A DNA stretch of 64,000 bases from Globodera rostochiensis (lineage: Eukaryota; Nematoda; Chromadorea; Rhabditida; Heteroderidae). The notes under the pieces are model-generated. The model saw only the letters and a list, made by a program, of their open reading frames with translations. It had not been told where the DNA came from and ran no database searches. The position numbers and the translations under genes were made by a program. This document shows positions 11,231 to 21,667 of the stretch, one piece after another; position 1 is the stretch's first letter; every line of letters starts with the position of its first letter. The stretch covers positions 4,128,393 through 4,192,392 of the forward strand of contig JAEVLN010000005.1 in NCBI GenBank assembly GCA_018350325.1. The letters run 5' to 3'.

Positions 11231-12572
11231 CCATGAGTTTCGTCTATACCTCAAAAATTTTGGCACCCCGGGCAGTCAATTAGAATTGCGAATCCAGAGT
11301 TTTGCAAATTAAAATAAATTTGATGATTTCATGTGCATAATCCATATAATTTGAACGAACTTCGCCAATCGGGTGCTTGATCGCATAATCTTTAGCCGCC
11401 GAACTCTCCGATCAAATTCGTCATCATCTTCGACCAACTCTCCGATCAAATCCGTCTCTTCCGCATCTCCGATCAAAATCCATTACATCACACCGTCAAG
11501 CATTGACCAAAAATCTCCTCCCCGCGCACCCGACACGCCGATCAACCTTCAATCACACGTTAGCTTCTTACTTATCTCGTCTATCTGACGGATGACCGAC
11601 CGATCGGCGACTTCTTCGCTAATCGCCCTCGGGCGCGGCGGCATTCGCCGCGACGGGCGCCGTTCATTCGCCAATTTTCGTACAATTCGCCGAACAACCT
11701 TTGCGCACCCGCCGCCGTAAAATGTGTTTCGTCCTCCAAATCTAAAAACTGCCCCCCCCCCCTCCCCCACCCCCAAATCACCACCCATCGCCGCCTCTGC
11801 CGAGCGCCTATAAAAGGACAGCTCCAACTCCCCAATGCCACATTCAATTCGAATCGCTTCTTTTTGCTCCCATTTTCCCGTTGCCCTCCCCCATCTTCTG
11901 CCTTCATTTTAACACAAAATTCATTCCATTAATATTTTAAATGAGATGTGTGATCGGTTTGTTTTCCCTTAGGCATTCAAAATAGAGATCGGACGAATTA
12001 AGATTTTCGATTCAAATCTCGGTGTAATTCTCGACGAGATTTCTTCGAGATTCTCGATCTCGAAATCACGGTCGACGAATTTTACCGAGATTTTTCAGTG
12101 ATCTCGATCGCTTAATTTTTTTGATATCTCAATTGGTCCTTAAGTCCGAACTCTAATTCAAAGTAAATGGGTGGATTAGCGTTTGAGTCCGGACCAATCG
12201 AATAATTCTTGCATTGATCACCGTATCCTTCACAAACCGAATGCTAGAATCCGAACAGGATTTTGACAAAAATTTTGGGCAAACCAACCTCAAGAGCCTT
12301 CTCGAATCCAATTGTCTCGGGTCCACCCAATGGCAAAATTAAAAGCCATAATTTTTGGAATTTTGGAAATTCGAATCGACTCTTTTCTCGCAGAAATTGA
12401 AAGCCCTCGCAACCTTTCGAGCTTCTTCCGAATAGTTCAAAAACATAAAGCCCCGGCCTCTAGTTGGAAGTTAGCGAGGGTCAATAAATGTTGCTGGGCG
12501 TTGTTGTGTCACATATTTAAAAGCAAATTTTTCCGCCAAAAAAAAGCATTTAAATTCTAATTTGCGCTCGCC
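11231..12572. other. Spacer of the inverted duplication; no firm gene
   Basis: 11370..11910 is unusually G+C-rich, with overlapping open frames on both strands (the longest on the minus strand, 11907..11581, 108 codons) and a TATAAAAG at about 11810 on the plus strand. None looks like a known protein and the frames contradict each other, so no gene is called. 11985..12110 is a GAGAT/TCTCGA word cluster. The 12510 area (CATATTTAAAAG) may be the promoter of the gene at 12573. Confidence 0.4.
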
Positions 12573-12881
12573 ATGTCTCGGCTCATTCTGCTGATCGTTT
12601 TGATCGCAATGTTTTGCGCTTGCGCACTCATTGACCAAACGTCCGGCCAGTGGCGCGGCGGCGGATGGAACGGCGGCGGCTGGCGCGGCGGCGGATGGAA
12701 CGGCGGCGGCGGGCGAGGCGGCGGCGGCTGGCGGCGGCGGATGGAACGGCGGCGGCTGGCGAGGCGGCGGCGGCGGTTGGCGAGGACGCGGAGGAGGTCT
12801 GTTTAAAATTCAAAAAAATTTCTAAAATGGCATTAAAAACGTGTACATTTTTGTACTTCAGGATGGGGATGGGGACGCTAA
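12573..12881 (+). pseudogene. Secreted Gly/Trp-rich peptide (frameshift in repeats)
   Basis: ATG at 12573 opens a clear signal peptide (MSRLILLIVLIAMFCACALI), then DQTSGQWRGGGWNGGGWRGG repeats. Near 12735 two bases are missing from a GGC run and the frame shifts to an Arg-rich run. The other frame resumes GGGWNGGGWRGG and ends W-R-G-R-G-G at 12796. A GTCTGT donor and a TTCAG acceptor (12859..12861) then join in phase 1 to exon 2 (12862..12881), which adds GWGWGR and a TAA. The matching composition on both sides shows one original frame. Such secreted peptides resemble nematode NLP/caenacin-type antimicrobial or cuticle-associated peptides; this is family resemblance only. The deletion in a G+C-rich repeat may be an assembly error. 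Confidence 0.65.
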
Positions 12882-12890
12882 AGGCGCGGA

Positions 12891-12914
12891 ACGGACGGAC
12901 GGACGGACGGACGG
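12891..12914. repeat. (ACGG)n microsatellite
   Basis: Six tandem ACGG units just after the end of the Gly/Trp-rich peptide gene. Confidence 0.9.
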
Positions 12915-13146
12915 CACGGAAAGGTCAACCGGAACGGCTCCGGGCGGATCAACCGATCGGAAGACTGCTGCTCATTGATCAAACATCGATCACCCTCCCC
13001 CCTACAATTTTCTCGGAAAAATCATTCAATCACAAACAATTTTCTGTAATTTATACTGTGTGCATAGAATTGGTGAGGAATATAATCAGTAATACAATAA
13101 TAAATATTGTAAGCAGAAAAGCATGTATTGGCCAGGAACCGTTGAC

Positions 13147-13362
13147 CCCTTAATGATTTGATTAAAACATTGGATACCCTTAATGACTGATCAAAACTTT
13201 GGTTGATCCCTAATGATCTGAACAAAACTGTGGTTTCCCTAATGATCCGATCAAACTCTGGTTGATCCCTAATATCTGACCAAAACTTTGGTGGACCTAA
13301 TGATCTGATCAAAACTTTGGATTACCCTAATGATCTGATCAAAACCTTGGATCCAGATCCCA
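13147..13362. repeat. Minisatellite of about 31 bp, 6-7 units
   Basis: Imperfect tandem units of CCCTAATGATCTGATCAAAAC followed by TTTGGTTGAT. It lies in the tail-to-tail space between the two Gly/Trp-rich peptide genes. Confidence 0.85.
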
Positions 13363-13569
13363 ATGATTCAGGGTTCAAATCATTTGAGACGTGTCCTAGC
13401 GCAATCAATGGATATGAGTTTCTCAAAAAGGTATAAGGAGGAAATTTTAGCACATTGAAAAACAAAATTAGGTATTTGATTATTGCGGGAATTATTTGTG
13501 GAGTCCGTCCCCGATTTCTTGCGGGGAAGCATTTTTTTGTTTTGGGGTCGAGGCCAGCCATCCAATCAA

Positions 13570-14166
13570 TCAGCCGAACATCCCTCCGCCCGCCCAGGGA
13601 CCGCCGACGCCGCCGGCGCCCATCATTGGCGGTCCGGCGCCCCAACCTCCGCCCATCATCATCGGTCCGGCGCCGTTTCCCATGCCCCACATTGGCCGAT
13701 TCCACCCGCCTGAAGAGCGAGAAATTTTGAACACCAAGCTTGGGAGCTCCATAAAACCACAAAAATTTTAATTTTGAATCCTAATCCCCCAGAAGCTGTG
13801 AAAATTTCAAAAAAAACAAACAAACAAATCTGCAATATTTTAGAAAACGATGAAAAAAAATCAAAAATCTTTACTCGAGTTCAGAGCTTATTTAAGATCC
13901 TGTAAAAATCAAAATGTTCACCCCATGTTTACAATTTGAAAACATCTAAACAGTTTGGCTAAATTTTCTTTACACGGAACAAAATGCCAACAAATTCAAA
14001 CGCACTTACCGCCCCAGGCACCGCCCATTCCCATTAGCATCGGATTGCCGCCGCCCATCATGCCCCACTGGGCGACAGTGAATTGGACCGACAAAGTGCT
14101 GATCAGAACAGCAATCATCAGCAACAAAGCGTAACGCTGTTTGGAGGTGATTATGGTGGCAATCAT
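13570..14166 (-). CDS. Secreted Gly/Trp/Met-rich peptide (98 aa, two exons)
   Basis: Exon 1 is 14166..14010: signal peptide with hydrophobic core RYALLLMIAVLISTLSVQF, then TVAQWGMMGGGNPMLMGMGG and AWG. The donor is GTAAGTGC, the acceptor CGCTCTTCAG, phase 1. Exon 2 is 13709..13570: GWNRPMWGMGNGAGP, MMMGGGWGAGPP, MMGAGGVGGPWAGGGMFG, stop TGA. Composition is continuous across the splice, which supports the model. The mature part starts QW like that of its neighbour at 12573, so the two genes, facing each other tail to tail about 700 bp apart, are probably diverged relatives. Role unknown; secreted Gly/Trp-rich antimicrobial or structural peptide by analogy with nematode NLP-type peptides. The plus strand of exon 2 also reads as a Pro-rich frame, taken as a shadow. 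Confidence 0.75.
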
Positions 14167-14199
14167 ATTCTGTGCGATAACGAGAAAATTTTATAAAAG

Positions 14200-14600
14200 T
14201 CCGGGAAAAAATTGATTTTTCGTGATCAGCATCCCGGCTAAATCCCAATCCCGACCCAATCCGCCCCAATCTCGACCCAGTCTTAAAAATCCCCCAAACG
14301 GGTCGGCGGAATCCTGAAAAATGTAAAAGAAATAAAAATGCTCAGTCGGGATCCCGATGTCTTGATCCCGAATCCAGTCTCGCGAGATCCCGAGAAGATC
14401 CCGACGAGATTCCCATCCCGTCCGGTCTCTAATGGGCACAGCGAAGGCCTTCAAATTGTAAGGCAAGACGCATACCAGGGTTGTTCCGGGTCGAGAAAAT
14501 GTCAGTTCGGGTATCGGGTCGAGAAAAAGACCGAATTTCGGCTCTCGAGTTGCGGGTAACCCGGAGCAACACTGACGCATACACGGAACAAAACAGGGAT
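14200..14600. repeat. ATCCCGA word cluster
   Basis: Many ATCCCGA/TCCCGAC words on one strand, between 14225 and 14420 especially, then TCGGGT words to 14550. It has the look of a degenerate small inverted-repeat element, but no clean termini or target duplication were found. Confidence 0.4.
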
Positions 14601-14840
14601 GCGATCTCAATTTAATTTAAATTTTAAGCGGAATGTAAAGATTTATTTGTTCTCTACAATTCCCGTCGGAATAAAAAATTGTTTTTAACAAAATTGAAGT
14701 TTTCAATTTGACCGGCTTTAAATTGCTTCAAATGGAAATAAAAATTTAAACATTAATCTATAATGAATTGAAGAATTTTAAATGTTTTCGATCCCGAATT
14801 TGCAGATTTTTAATGAATGTGATGAGTTTGGAATTTTGGA

Positions 14841-15479
14841 TTGGGAATTCTTTCTGCGCCGGCGGTGACAAGCTCCGCAAAACATCTTCACGCCAAAGTT
14901 TGCTTACCGCCCGCACCCGCCCGTCCGGCTTCTGCTGAAGTGTTGAAAATTTCCATTTTAGGAAGCACACCGCGCGATGAGTGGGGGCTTTTGCATGCAT
15001 TTGTTATGTGCTTACTCTCTGTTAAAAGCGGATTTGAACTTTTCGATGAACCCAATAAAATGTCTGCTGAATGGGTAATGAATGAATGGTCACAAAAATG
15101 GAGTAAAATGCCCAACATTTCCGGCTTAAAAGTATTATGGTTCGAAATTGACAAAAGCCGATCGTCCAGGCATTTGCGGACCGATAAAGATTTCGAACAA
15201 GAATCTCGGTCGTCCAGACATTTGTGGAGAATCGTTCAGGCTCTACAATATACATACTATTACACTTTCTTCTCCATGGGATGGCAAACAAACAATTTAT
15301 ATTTAAGCTTTTCAAAATGGAGGTCAGAATTGAATTCTACGGCACGGAGTTCACGAACAACACAGCCCGGCGGAGGAAATGTGCTTGCATCAGGCAACGG
15401 CAACGGCGTTCTCGGACTTTCTAATAATCGGAAAAACGACTCATTTTTTTACAAATCACAAATTTTCGGATCAAAGTGA
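14841..15479 (+). CDS. Unrecognised ORF, 212 codons
   Basis: A stop-free frame of this length is unusual in this AT-rich window. It includes protein-like stretches (ELFDEPNKMSAEWVMNEWSQ, NISGLKVLWFEIDK, then KSRSSRHLRTDKDFEQ and ESRSSRHLWR as a short internal repeat, TYYYTFFSMGWQ). The first ATG has no obvious promoter, and the true start may be an upstream exon or the inner ATG at 15006. No signal peptide, known domain or intron is evident. It lies between the Gly/Trp-rich genes and broken family copy 5. It may be part of a larger split gene or a fragment of one; no homologue recognised. Confidence 0.4.
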   Translation: MGILSAPAVTSSAKHLHAKVCLPPAPARPASAEVLKISILGSTPRDEWGLLHAFVMCLLSVKSGFELFDEPNKMSAEWVMNEWSQKWSKMPNISGLKVLWFEIDKSRSSRHLRTDKDFEQESRSSRHLWRIVQALQYTYYYTFFSMGWQTNNLYLSFSKWRSELNSTARSSRTTQPGGGNVLASGNGNGVLGLSNNRKNDSFFYKSQIFGSK

Positions 15480-15631
15480 CAAAGAATTGTGAAGTTTGAT
15501 GAAAAGAAAATTTCTGAGTTTAATCCTCAAACCATCAGTCCTCAAAGGTAGGGTTGGGACCCCCGACGTTTGGGGAGGGAAAACTTCAAAAAGGGATGAT
15601 TATTCATGCAAATACTTCTGAACTCGGGTTC

Positions 15632-16614
15632 TCAAACTTGAACATTTGCCGCGGCATTTTGTTCCACAGAATGTCCATCGACAGAATTTGGATGAAATTG
15701 CTGTTGTTTAAATTGCTTTTTCCAGTTACTCAAAGTGCGTCTTCCAATTTTGAGCCTTTTGGCGATGTCCTCGTCACAAATTTTAGGCTTTTTGTCCTTA
15801 ATTTCATAATAACGTTTCATCAATTTCTTTTGTTCGCTGTGAGAATGTTTAGGTTGTGGTTCTGTTAAAAGAATTTTTATTAATTTAAATAATAAAATTG
15901 GACTCAAAATACTCACTGGATTGGCCAAGTTCACTTTTCCATGTATAAATTGTTCTATAAGTTGTGCCCAACTCTTTCGCGACAGTTTCATCAATTTGAT
16001 TTGAATAAGAGTTTTTGAATCCGGCCCGCGTTAATTCGGCTTTCTTTTGATCAAATTTTTCTAACAAATTAATTCGTTCATTTTTTTCTTCTCATTGTTA
16101 AGCATTTTTCGACTTAGGCCTAATTCTTTTTTCCATTTATATATTTTTGTGCGATTGACTTTTAAATGTTTAGCAATTTTCACCTCAATTTGAATCCATT
16201 CATTTTTTGAATATTTTCCTTTTTGCTTAAATTCGTCTTTCATTGCGTGGAATTTGTCGATAATTTTACGTTTTCGCTCATCTTTATGATCAGACTCTGT
16301 GAGAGGAGGATTCTGATCAGTTGAATTGGGTTTAATTTGTCCAGAGTGATCATACTCTGTGAGAGGTGGATTCTGATCACTTGAATTGGGTTCAATTTGT
16401 CCAATTTGGGTGTTCTGTCGGTCGATTTGGTGATGGACATTTTGTCCAAAGTTTGTTGGACCCGGCATTTTCAAATCTTCGGCGGCTTCACCTTTGTCCC
16501 ACCAGCCTTCTCCGAATATTTCATCAAATGTTTTGCCCAATTTAACGGATTCGGCTTTGTCCAGCGAATTTGTTGAAAAAATGCCACCAAAATTAAAATC
16601 CAAAACTCATTCAT
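15632..16614 (-). pseudogene. Triple-HTH secreted family, copy 5 (two frameshifts)
   Basis: ATG at 16614 (MNEFWILILVAFF). A single G missing from the signal peptide region shifts the frame, which then resumes ATNSLDKAESV through GEGWWDKGEAAEDLK, two repeats and HTH unit 1 (HLKVNRTKIYKWKKELG). A second shift falls near 16090 (KMLNNEKKKM), after which HTH unit 2 is read from LEKFDQKKAEL to LGQS, ending at 15917. Exon 2 (15861..15632) holds HTH unit 3 (RLKIGRRTLSNWKKQF) and stops early at NVQV, about a dozen residues short of the usual tail. Two independent indels plus the early stop make this a true pseudogene rather than an error. Confidence 0.85.
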
Positions 16615-17413
16615 CTTGGGATAATTGTTGGGATTTATAAGAATATTTTGTAAATGAAATAAAATAACTAAAATGGTGAATTTGTTAGCCCAAATAAATG
16701 CAAATAATAAAAAATTCTTTGGAGTCACTCAGAAAATCAATAAAGCTGGCGATCATTTTCCAAATTTATGCCAACCCTAAAATTATTGATTACAATTGGA
16801 GGAAGTGGCACCAATTTCCGGTCGCTCCCATTAGCGATCGGATTTTATAAGGCCACTAATTAAGAAGTTTTTTTAATTTGTCACAAAAAAAGTCTGATTC
16901 GATATTTTTATCTCCTTTTTTGAATTTTCAACACAATTTTAAAATATTTACAACCATTGGTCGGGTCAGGGTTGCATTTTAACCATGGTAACTTTCTACC
17001 GGTTAACCACCATGGTTGTGGTTGTTTAACCATTATCACCTTCTTTTACTATGGTCACGGGTTTGGGTACCAAATTATTGGTTAACCGGCATTTTGAAGA
17101 CCGTAACCGTTCCACCGGTACTGTGCAACTGTAGTTTTATGGAAAGACACATTTTTATTCATTATTTTTTAATACCTAATTAGGTGTAAATGTTTCTCGC
17201 GCGACCATCACGACAGTTGGCCAGCGTATAAAAAATTTTAGAAAGTTTTTAGTCCATATAAATCCATATTTTGGCTTTTTTTTGAGAATAAATCCATATT
17301 TCGCCATTTTTTCATAATGTAAGGATTTGAGTGTTCCGCTGGTTGGAAGCGAACGGTTAAAACGCCTATGGCGGGGGCAAAAGATCATCCATAAAGAAGC
17401 AGGCTAATGGGAC
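16615..17413. repeat. Shared 5' flank, then ACCATGG-word element
   Basis: 16615..16860 is the family 5' flank (TTTATAAGAATATTTTGTAAATG and AATTGGAGGAAGTGGCACC). 16965..17125 is a patch of iterated GGTTAACC/ACCATGGT words framed by CAGGGTTGCA and TGCAACTGTA, plausibly a decayed small inverted-repeat element. The rest is AT-rich. Confidence 0.5.
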
Positions 17414-17486
17414 GCCCCGGTAGCTCAGTTGGAAGAGCTGCCCACGGATTGGGTGGAGGACGTGGGTTCGAGTCCCACCCGGGGCT
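17414..17486 (+). tRNA. tRNA-like sequence, probably a pseudogene
   Basis: Acceptor stem GCCCCGG/CCGGGGC pairs perfectly, the D arm is GCTC-AGTTGGAA-GAGC, and the T arm GTGGG-TTCGAGT-CCCAC is perfect with a 5-nt variable loop. Total is 73 nt. The anticodon arm (GCCCACGGATTGGGTGG) does not pair in the standard register and position 33 is not T, so no isotype can be assigned. A 3' half of the same sequence recurs at 58292..58333. It could be a tRNA pseudogene or the head of a tRNA-derived element. Confidence 0.6.
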
Positions 17487-18099
17487 AACATTTTGCCTAT
17501 TCTTTACTATAATAAATCCATATTTTGGCTTTTTTGAGATCCATATTTCGCCATTTTTTCATAATAAATCCATATTTTGGTCTTTTAAGTCAAAAATTCA
17601 ACAAAAATTCGGAGTTTTTGTAAAAATTCTTTAAGAAAATGCAATAAAAAACGAAAAATGTATCTTTAAAAATCAAAAATTTTTTCAAACCAAAAATGCA
17701 CCCCTAAAAAATGACTTTTTTTGGACCAAAAATCCACCCCCAAAGATCGATTCGTCTCTACTAATAACAAAAATAACAGTCCAAAAAACAGATTAGCCAA
17801 ATGAAAAGCCTCCATTCATAAACATTCAAAATGAAAGTGTAAACAGAAATATCACTAAATTTTGAATTTGCCATCTAATAAACCCCCGTTCATTGCATCG
17901 ACACTTCACAATAATGTCATCACACACGAACAAGCTTTTTGACCATTCCATGATGTTTAGCCGCAACACCAAGCACTGAAATGTTTTAACTTGATTATAA
18001 ACTAAATGATTTTATATTTTTAATGATTAATATTGAGAATAGACAAACAGTCTAAACCGCATTTGTCCTAGCAAACCGCTTTTGCTTTTAAATCTTTTA
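17487..18099. other. AT-rich dispersed repeat, no gene
   Basis: 17220..17780 repeats the phrase AATCCATATTTTGGCTTTTTT / ATTTCGCCATTTTTTCATAAT around the tRNA-like sequence, similar to stretches at 36640, 42780, 56150 and 63230. It looks like an old AT-rich element; nothing else seen. Confidence 0.45.
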
Positions 18100-18303
18100 T
18101 TAAAAATTAAATAAAATTTTTTGTTTTTTTGTCCACATCCAACCGGTTCCCGCGCCGGGCACCATCGCGTTCAATGCCACTTTCCCTACCGGCGATGTTG
18201 CTAGCTTCAGAGCAACATGTGCAACAGCAGTTTCAATCGGTTCCGGGAATTGTAAAGTCAGGAAGAGAGTTAAGCATAAAATTAGCATCAATTTTGATGG
18301 CAT
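18100..18303 (-). CDS. Small secreted peptide (67 aa)
   Basis: ATG at 18303 chosen because it starts an ideal signal peptide (MPSKLMLILCLTLFLTLQF); the frame is open further upstream but without such a start. The mature part is PEPIETAVAHVALKLATSPV then GKVALNAMVPGAGTGWMW and a basic end TKKQKILFNF. The central part alternates small and hydrophobic residues and could form an amphipathic helix, as in secreted antimicrobial or hormone-like peptides; that is only a guess. GC content of the mature region is higher than the surroundings, supporting coding. The last codons (AAAATTTTATTTAATTTTTAA) may really be intron or UTR sequence. No homologue recognised. Confidence 0.55.
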   Translation of the reverse strand: MPSKLMLILCLTLFLTLQFPEPIETAVAHVALKLATSPVGKVALNAMVPGAGTGWMWTKKQKILFNF

Positions 18304-18419
18304 ATTTTGTTTGGTTGGAGTAAAATGAATGAATGGCATTGGATTTTTCCCATGACATTTTATTCTGCGCACTTTTGAGGGAATGAAAATTCGCCATATA
18401 TTAAATTGATTGAATTAGT

Positions 18420-19547
18420 GCAAAAAAGAAATAATTCGTGTGATTTGAATATTTATGTTTAAGCATAAAATTGTACAATTTCAAATGACTAAATCGAATG
18501 ATTCTATTTTAAACAAAGATATACAAAAAACTTAAGGAAATTCAGGCGGGTGGGGGGGGGGGGGAGTGGAAAATGCCCACTCCCTGGCTACGGGCTTGGA
18601 CTCAAGAGGGTTCGAACTCAAAGCAAACATAAGACTCGTCGAAAAGACAAACCACTAAGCCATGGATTTGCTTAGTTAACTCCTGTAAAAAGATTGAAAT
18701 TTTGTCAAAAAGTTAGCAAGACCACCGCCCTGTCCTCGACAAAAATTTAAAAACCGGGAACCCCCGAGTTTCGAAACTATTTTCGAAATTTCAGCTAATT
18801 TTCTAGAAAATCGAAATTACGATAACAGCCCTGTTGGGGTAGCCTAAGGATGGCTGGGAGAGAGTTCGAATCAGTTTTATGAATTCTACAGTAAGTGATT
18901 GAACCATTTTGTCTAATGCATCATCATTTAAAATTTCAGACTGAATTTCACGCGTGAATTTTTAATTTCGAACAGTCTAAAAAAGTTAAATGACCAATAC
19001 TTTTGACCAAATATTGTTTGGGTCCAAGTTTCCGGTCTCTAATTTCAACTCTAACTTAAAGTATAAAATTAAATTCTTCTTTTTGGCATTTTCAATCGAT
19101 CGCCATTTTTACAAAATAATGATTATTAGTAGGAAAAATGTTTATGAGATGTCTAGAATATTGGTTTGGCCCATTTAATTGTGTGCTGTCATTTAATACT
19201 TTCAATAATTTTTTTGATCAAAGCTATTAATGTTTAAATATTTGTAAATATTTATCATAAAAAATTTAAGGTAATTTGTAGGGAACTCTTAGCACAAAAG
19301 TCATTGACATTTTCCATATCAAATTTTTTTTTAAAATTATTAATTGGTAATAATCCTGCAGAATGGGTGACCGAATTTTTATTTTGGGTTTCGAGCTAAT
19401 ATTAAAAATAAAAACTGTCAGTAAACTTCGAAATTAGTGCTGAAAATTTTGTTGGCACTTGGAGAAGAGTCTGGGCAAAATTGGACGTTTGGCCTGGCAA
19501 ATTCTGATCATTCGGTCTCTAAAGGAAGCGATCGGTGTGGAATCTCT
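18420..19547. repeat. Right arm of the large inverted duplication (inner part)
   Basis: Inverse of 9950..11230 (see there), ending exactly at the target duplication of the 3.3-kb element, beyond which the match resumes at 22858. It carries the same tRNA-derived head. No protein gene. Confidence 0.8.
18606..18672 (-). repeat. tRNA-derived (SINE-like) pol III head
   Basis: On the minus strand ATGGCTTAGTGGTTTGTC (A box) is followed about 30 nt later by GAGTTCGAACCC (B box). Close kin of 45836..45901 and inverse copy of 10752..10822. Confidence 0.55.
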
Positions 19548-19553
19548 CTCTTA

Positions 19554-20020
19554 AGTAGTTAGATAACCGTGACCGTTAGAAGGTGTGAAAGTGCGGTAAA
19601 TTTTCCCGCACAAAGCGGTGCCTTTGGCACAGGTTTGGCGGGAGTCGGTACCTTTGTGGACGGTTAGGCCCTTTGAGGGGTGCCGCCGCCCAAAGGGTTT
19701 AGGGGGGGCTTCGAAAAGTGTCAGATGATTAATAGATTTTCCCGCACAAACCGGTGCCTATGGCACTGGTTTGTTCCCGCACAAACCAATGCCTATGGCA
19801 CTGGTTTGTGCGGGAGTCGGTGCCTTTGTGGACGGTTAGGCCCTTTGAGTGGTGCCGCCGTCCAAAGGGTTTAGGGGGAGGTGTGGGGAGGGGCGTTAGG
19901 TGTGAAAATGATTAATTGCTTTTTTTGGGCATGTCAGTTCGGGATCCCGTGCCTATGGGGGGGGGTGTCTCTCTCTGAGGGTGCCGTGGCATAATATGCC
20001 ACGACATTACGTAATCGATG
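19554..20020. repeat. Left terminal inverted repeat of the 3.3-kb element
   Basis: Matches the complement of 22434..22857 with a few indels: landmarks AAGTGCGGTAAATTTTCCCG, GGTGCCGCCGCCCAAAGGG, GGGCATGTCAGTTCGGGATC and GCATAATATGCC. It includes an extra internal copy of the CACTGGTTTGTGCGGG hairpin. Confidence 0.85.
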
Positions 20021-20754
20021 CCGATGGGGGGGGGGTCAGCGGGGGAGAGGGTCAGCGGGGGAGGGGGTCCGCGGAGGAAGGGTCCGCGAGGGTGAGGGGG
20101 GTCCGTTAAGGGTGAGGGGTTTGAATGATTCAAACCAATATAGCCAGAGGCAAATGGGGGATATGCCACTGGTGAAGGGAGGTCCCTTCGTGAATGCAAA
20201 TCTCTACGGGGTGGGAAAAGAATGCCACCCACATACAATTCCCTCCATTTGACCCTCAAATTGGTTTGGAGGTCAAATGGAGATACCTAACGGTGAGCGG
20301 GCAGAGGTCGCTTCGTGCATTCAGCATATCCCCCTCCCCCGGTTTTGAGTTGGGCGGGGCGGAGGGCAAATTTTGGACGCTCCACTCCACTTCATCCTAT
20401 CCACCGACCTCATTTATCTTTATTTCTAATTCCTCATCCTCCCCATACCTTCCCCACCCATTCTCCCCCCCCCCCTCTAATTTTATTTAATTTATTTTTG
20501 ATTTTCAATATTATTTAAATCTTTGAACTCTTTTCTTCAAAAATTTTTGCATATTGATCAAATTACATTTCTTCCCAATAAAACCCCCCATTCACCTCTT
20601 TTTGAAAATTTTAAACTTTAAAACTTTTATTAAATTTTAATCCCAATCATACCCCTTTGAATTTTATGCTTTTTATTTAAAAACTCGCATAAATTTCCTA
20701 AATAATTTTGCCAAATCATTTTATATTTAATGCAAATTTTCTTGTCTCAAATTA
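20021..20754. other. Element interior, G-rich patch then AT-rich DNA
   Basis: 20025..20125 is a run of GGTCAGCGGGGGAG / GGGTCCGCG repeats. 20245..20285 contains the inverted pair TCCATTTGACCTCAAAT-like around AATTGGTTTGG. Pyrimidine-rich DNA follows to 20600. No gene. Confidence 0.45.
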
Positions 20755-21045
20755 TTCAAATTGGCACGGACCGACCACCTGCCGATAGGCTTTTAAATTA
20801 TTCAAAAAATTTCAAAATTGGCACGGACCACCTGCCCTTATATTAATTTAAATTTTTCAAAAATTTTTTTTTGCTTTGGCATGGACCACCTGCCGTTAAA
20901 TTTAATTTAAATTATTCAAAAAATTTCAAAATTGGCACGGACTACCTGCCATTAAATTTAATTTAAATTATTCAAAAATTTTTTTTGTTTTGGCATGGGT
21001 CACCTGCCGTTAAAGTTAATTTAAATTATTCAAAAATTTCAAAAT
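20755..21045. repeat. Tandem repeat of about 58 bp, five units
   Basis: Units share TTGGCACGGACCACCTGCCG followed by TTAAATTTAATTTAAATTAT and TCAAAAAATTTC; they start near 20760, 20820, 20877, 20934 and 20992 and vary at single bases. Confidence 0.8.
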
Positions 21046-21600
21046 TACAAATTTTAAAATATTTAGTTTTCAGCATTCATTCATTCCGTCTCCCCGCACG
21101 CTCCACCCCAACAACTCGATTGGATTGCTTTTGCTCCGACGAATTATACCCGAGTGGACCATTAAACAACAGGAACCGTGTTGTTAGGGGATTTTGCTGT
21201 CCTGGCGAAAGCCACGTAGGATGTCTGGCAGCGCATTGCACAGCGTACACCAGATGCCCTTATTGTGGGGTAGCTGTGCAATGCGGGGAGTGGGTCACTT
21301 CAGACCGATGGGCTGCCTTAGAGCGCAGCGAGGAGAGAGCGGCTGCAAATGCCGAGTTGCGTCAAATGATTGAACGTGAAATGGTTGAAAATGAAGTTAG
21401 ACCATATAAAATTTTTATTTATCTTTTAAATATTTTGAATAAGTTAAATCTATTATCAAATGCTATTCTGTTAAATAATTTTAATTAAAAATAAAATAAA
21501 TTAAAAAATTTTGTGAATTGGTATATTTTCAGCACCACCATCACCGAGAACGCCTTCACCTCCAATCCAGGAAGATTGACACCAACAACATCATCATCAT

Positions 21601-21632
<32 letters not shown>

Positions 21633-21636
21633 GCAG

Positions 21637-21667
<31 letters not shown>

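Noticed and set aside
11549..11907. Two overlapping minus-strand ORFs in the G+C-rich block
   Set aside because: Mutually exclusive frames, no recognisable domain, no splice support; kept as unassigned.
13455..13771. Pro-rich plus-strand ORF opposite the Gly/Trp/Met-rich exon
   Set aside because: Its start has no signal peptide or acceptor support, whereas the minus strand has a signal-peptide exon and matching phase-1 splice.
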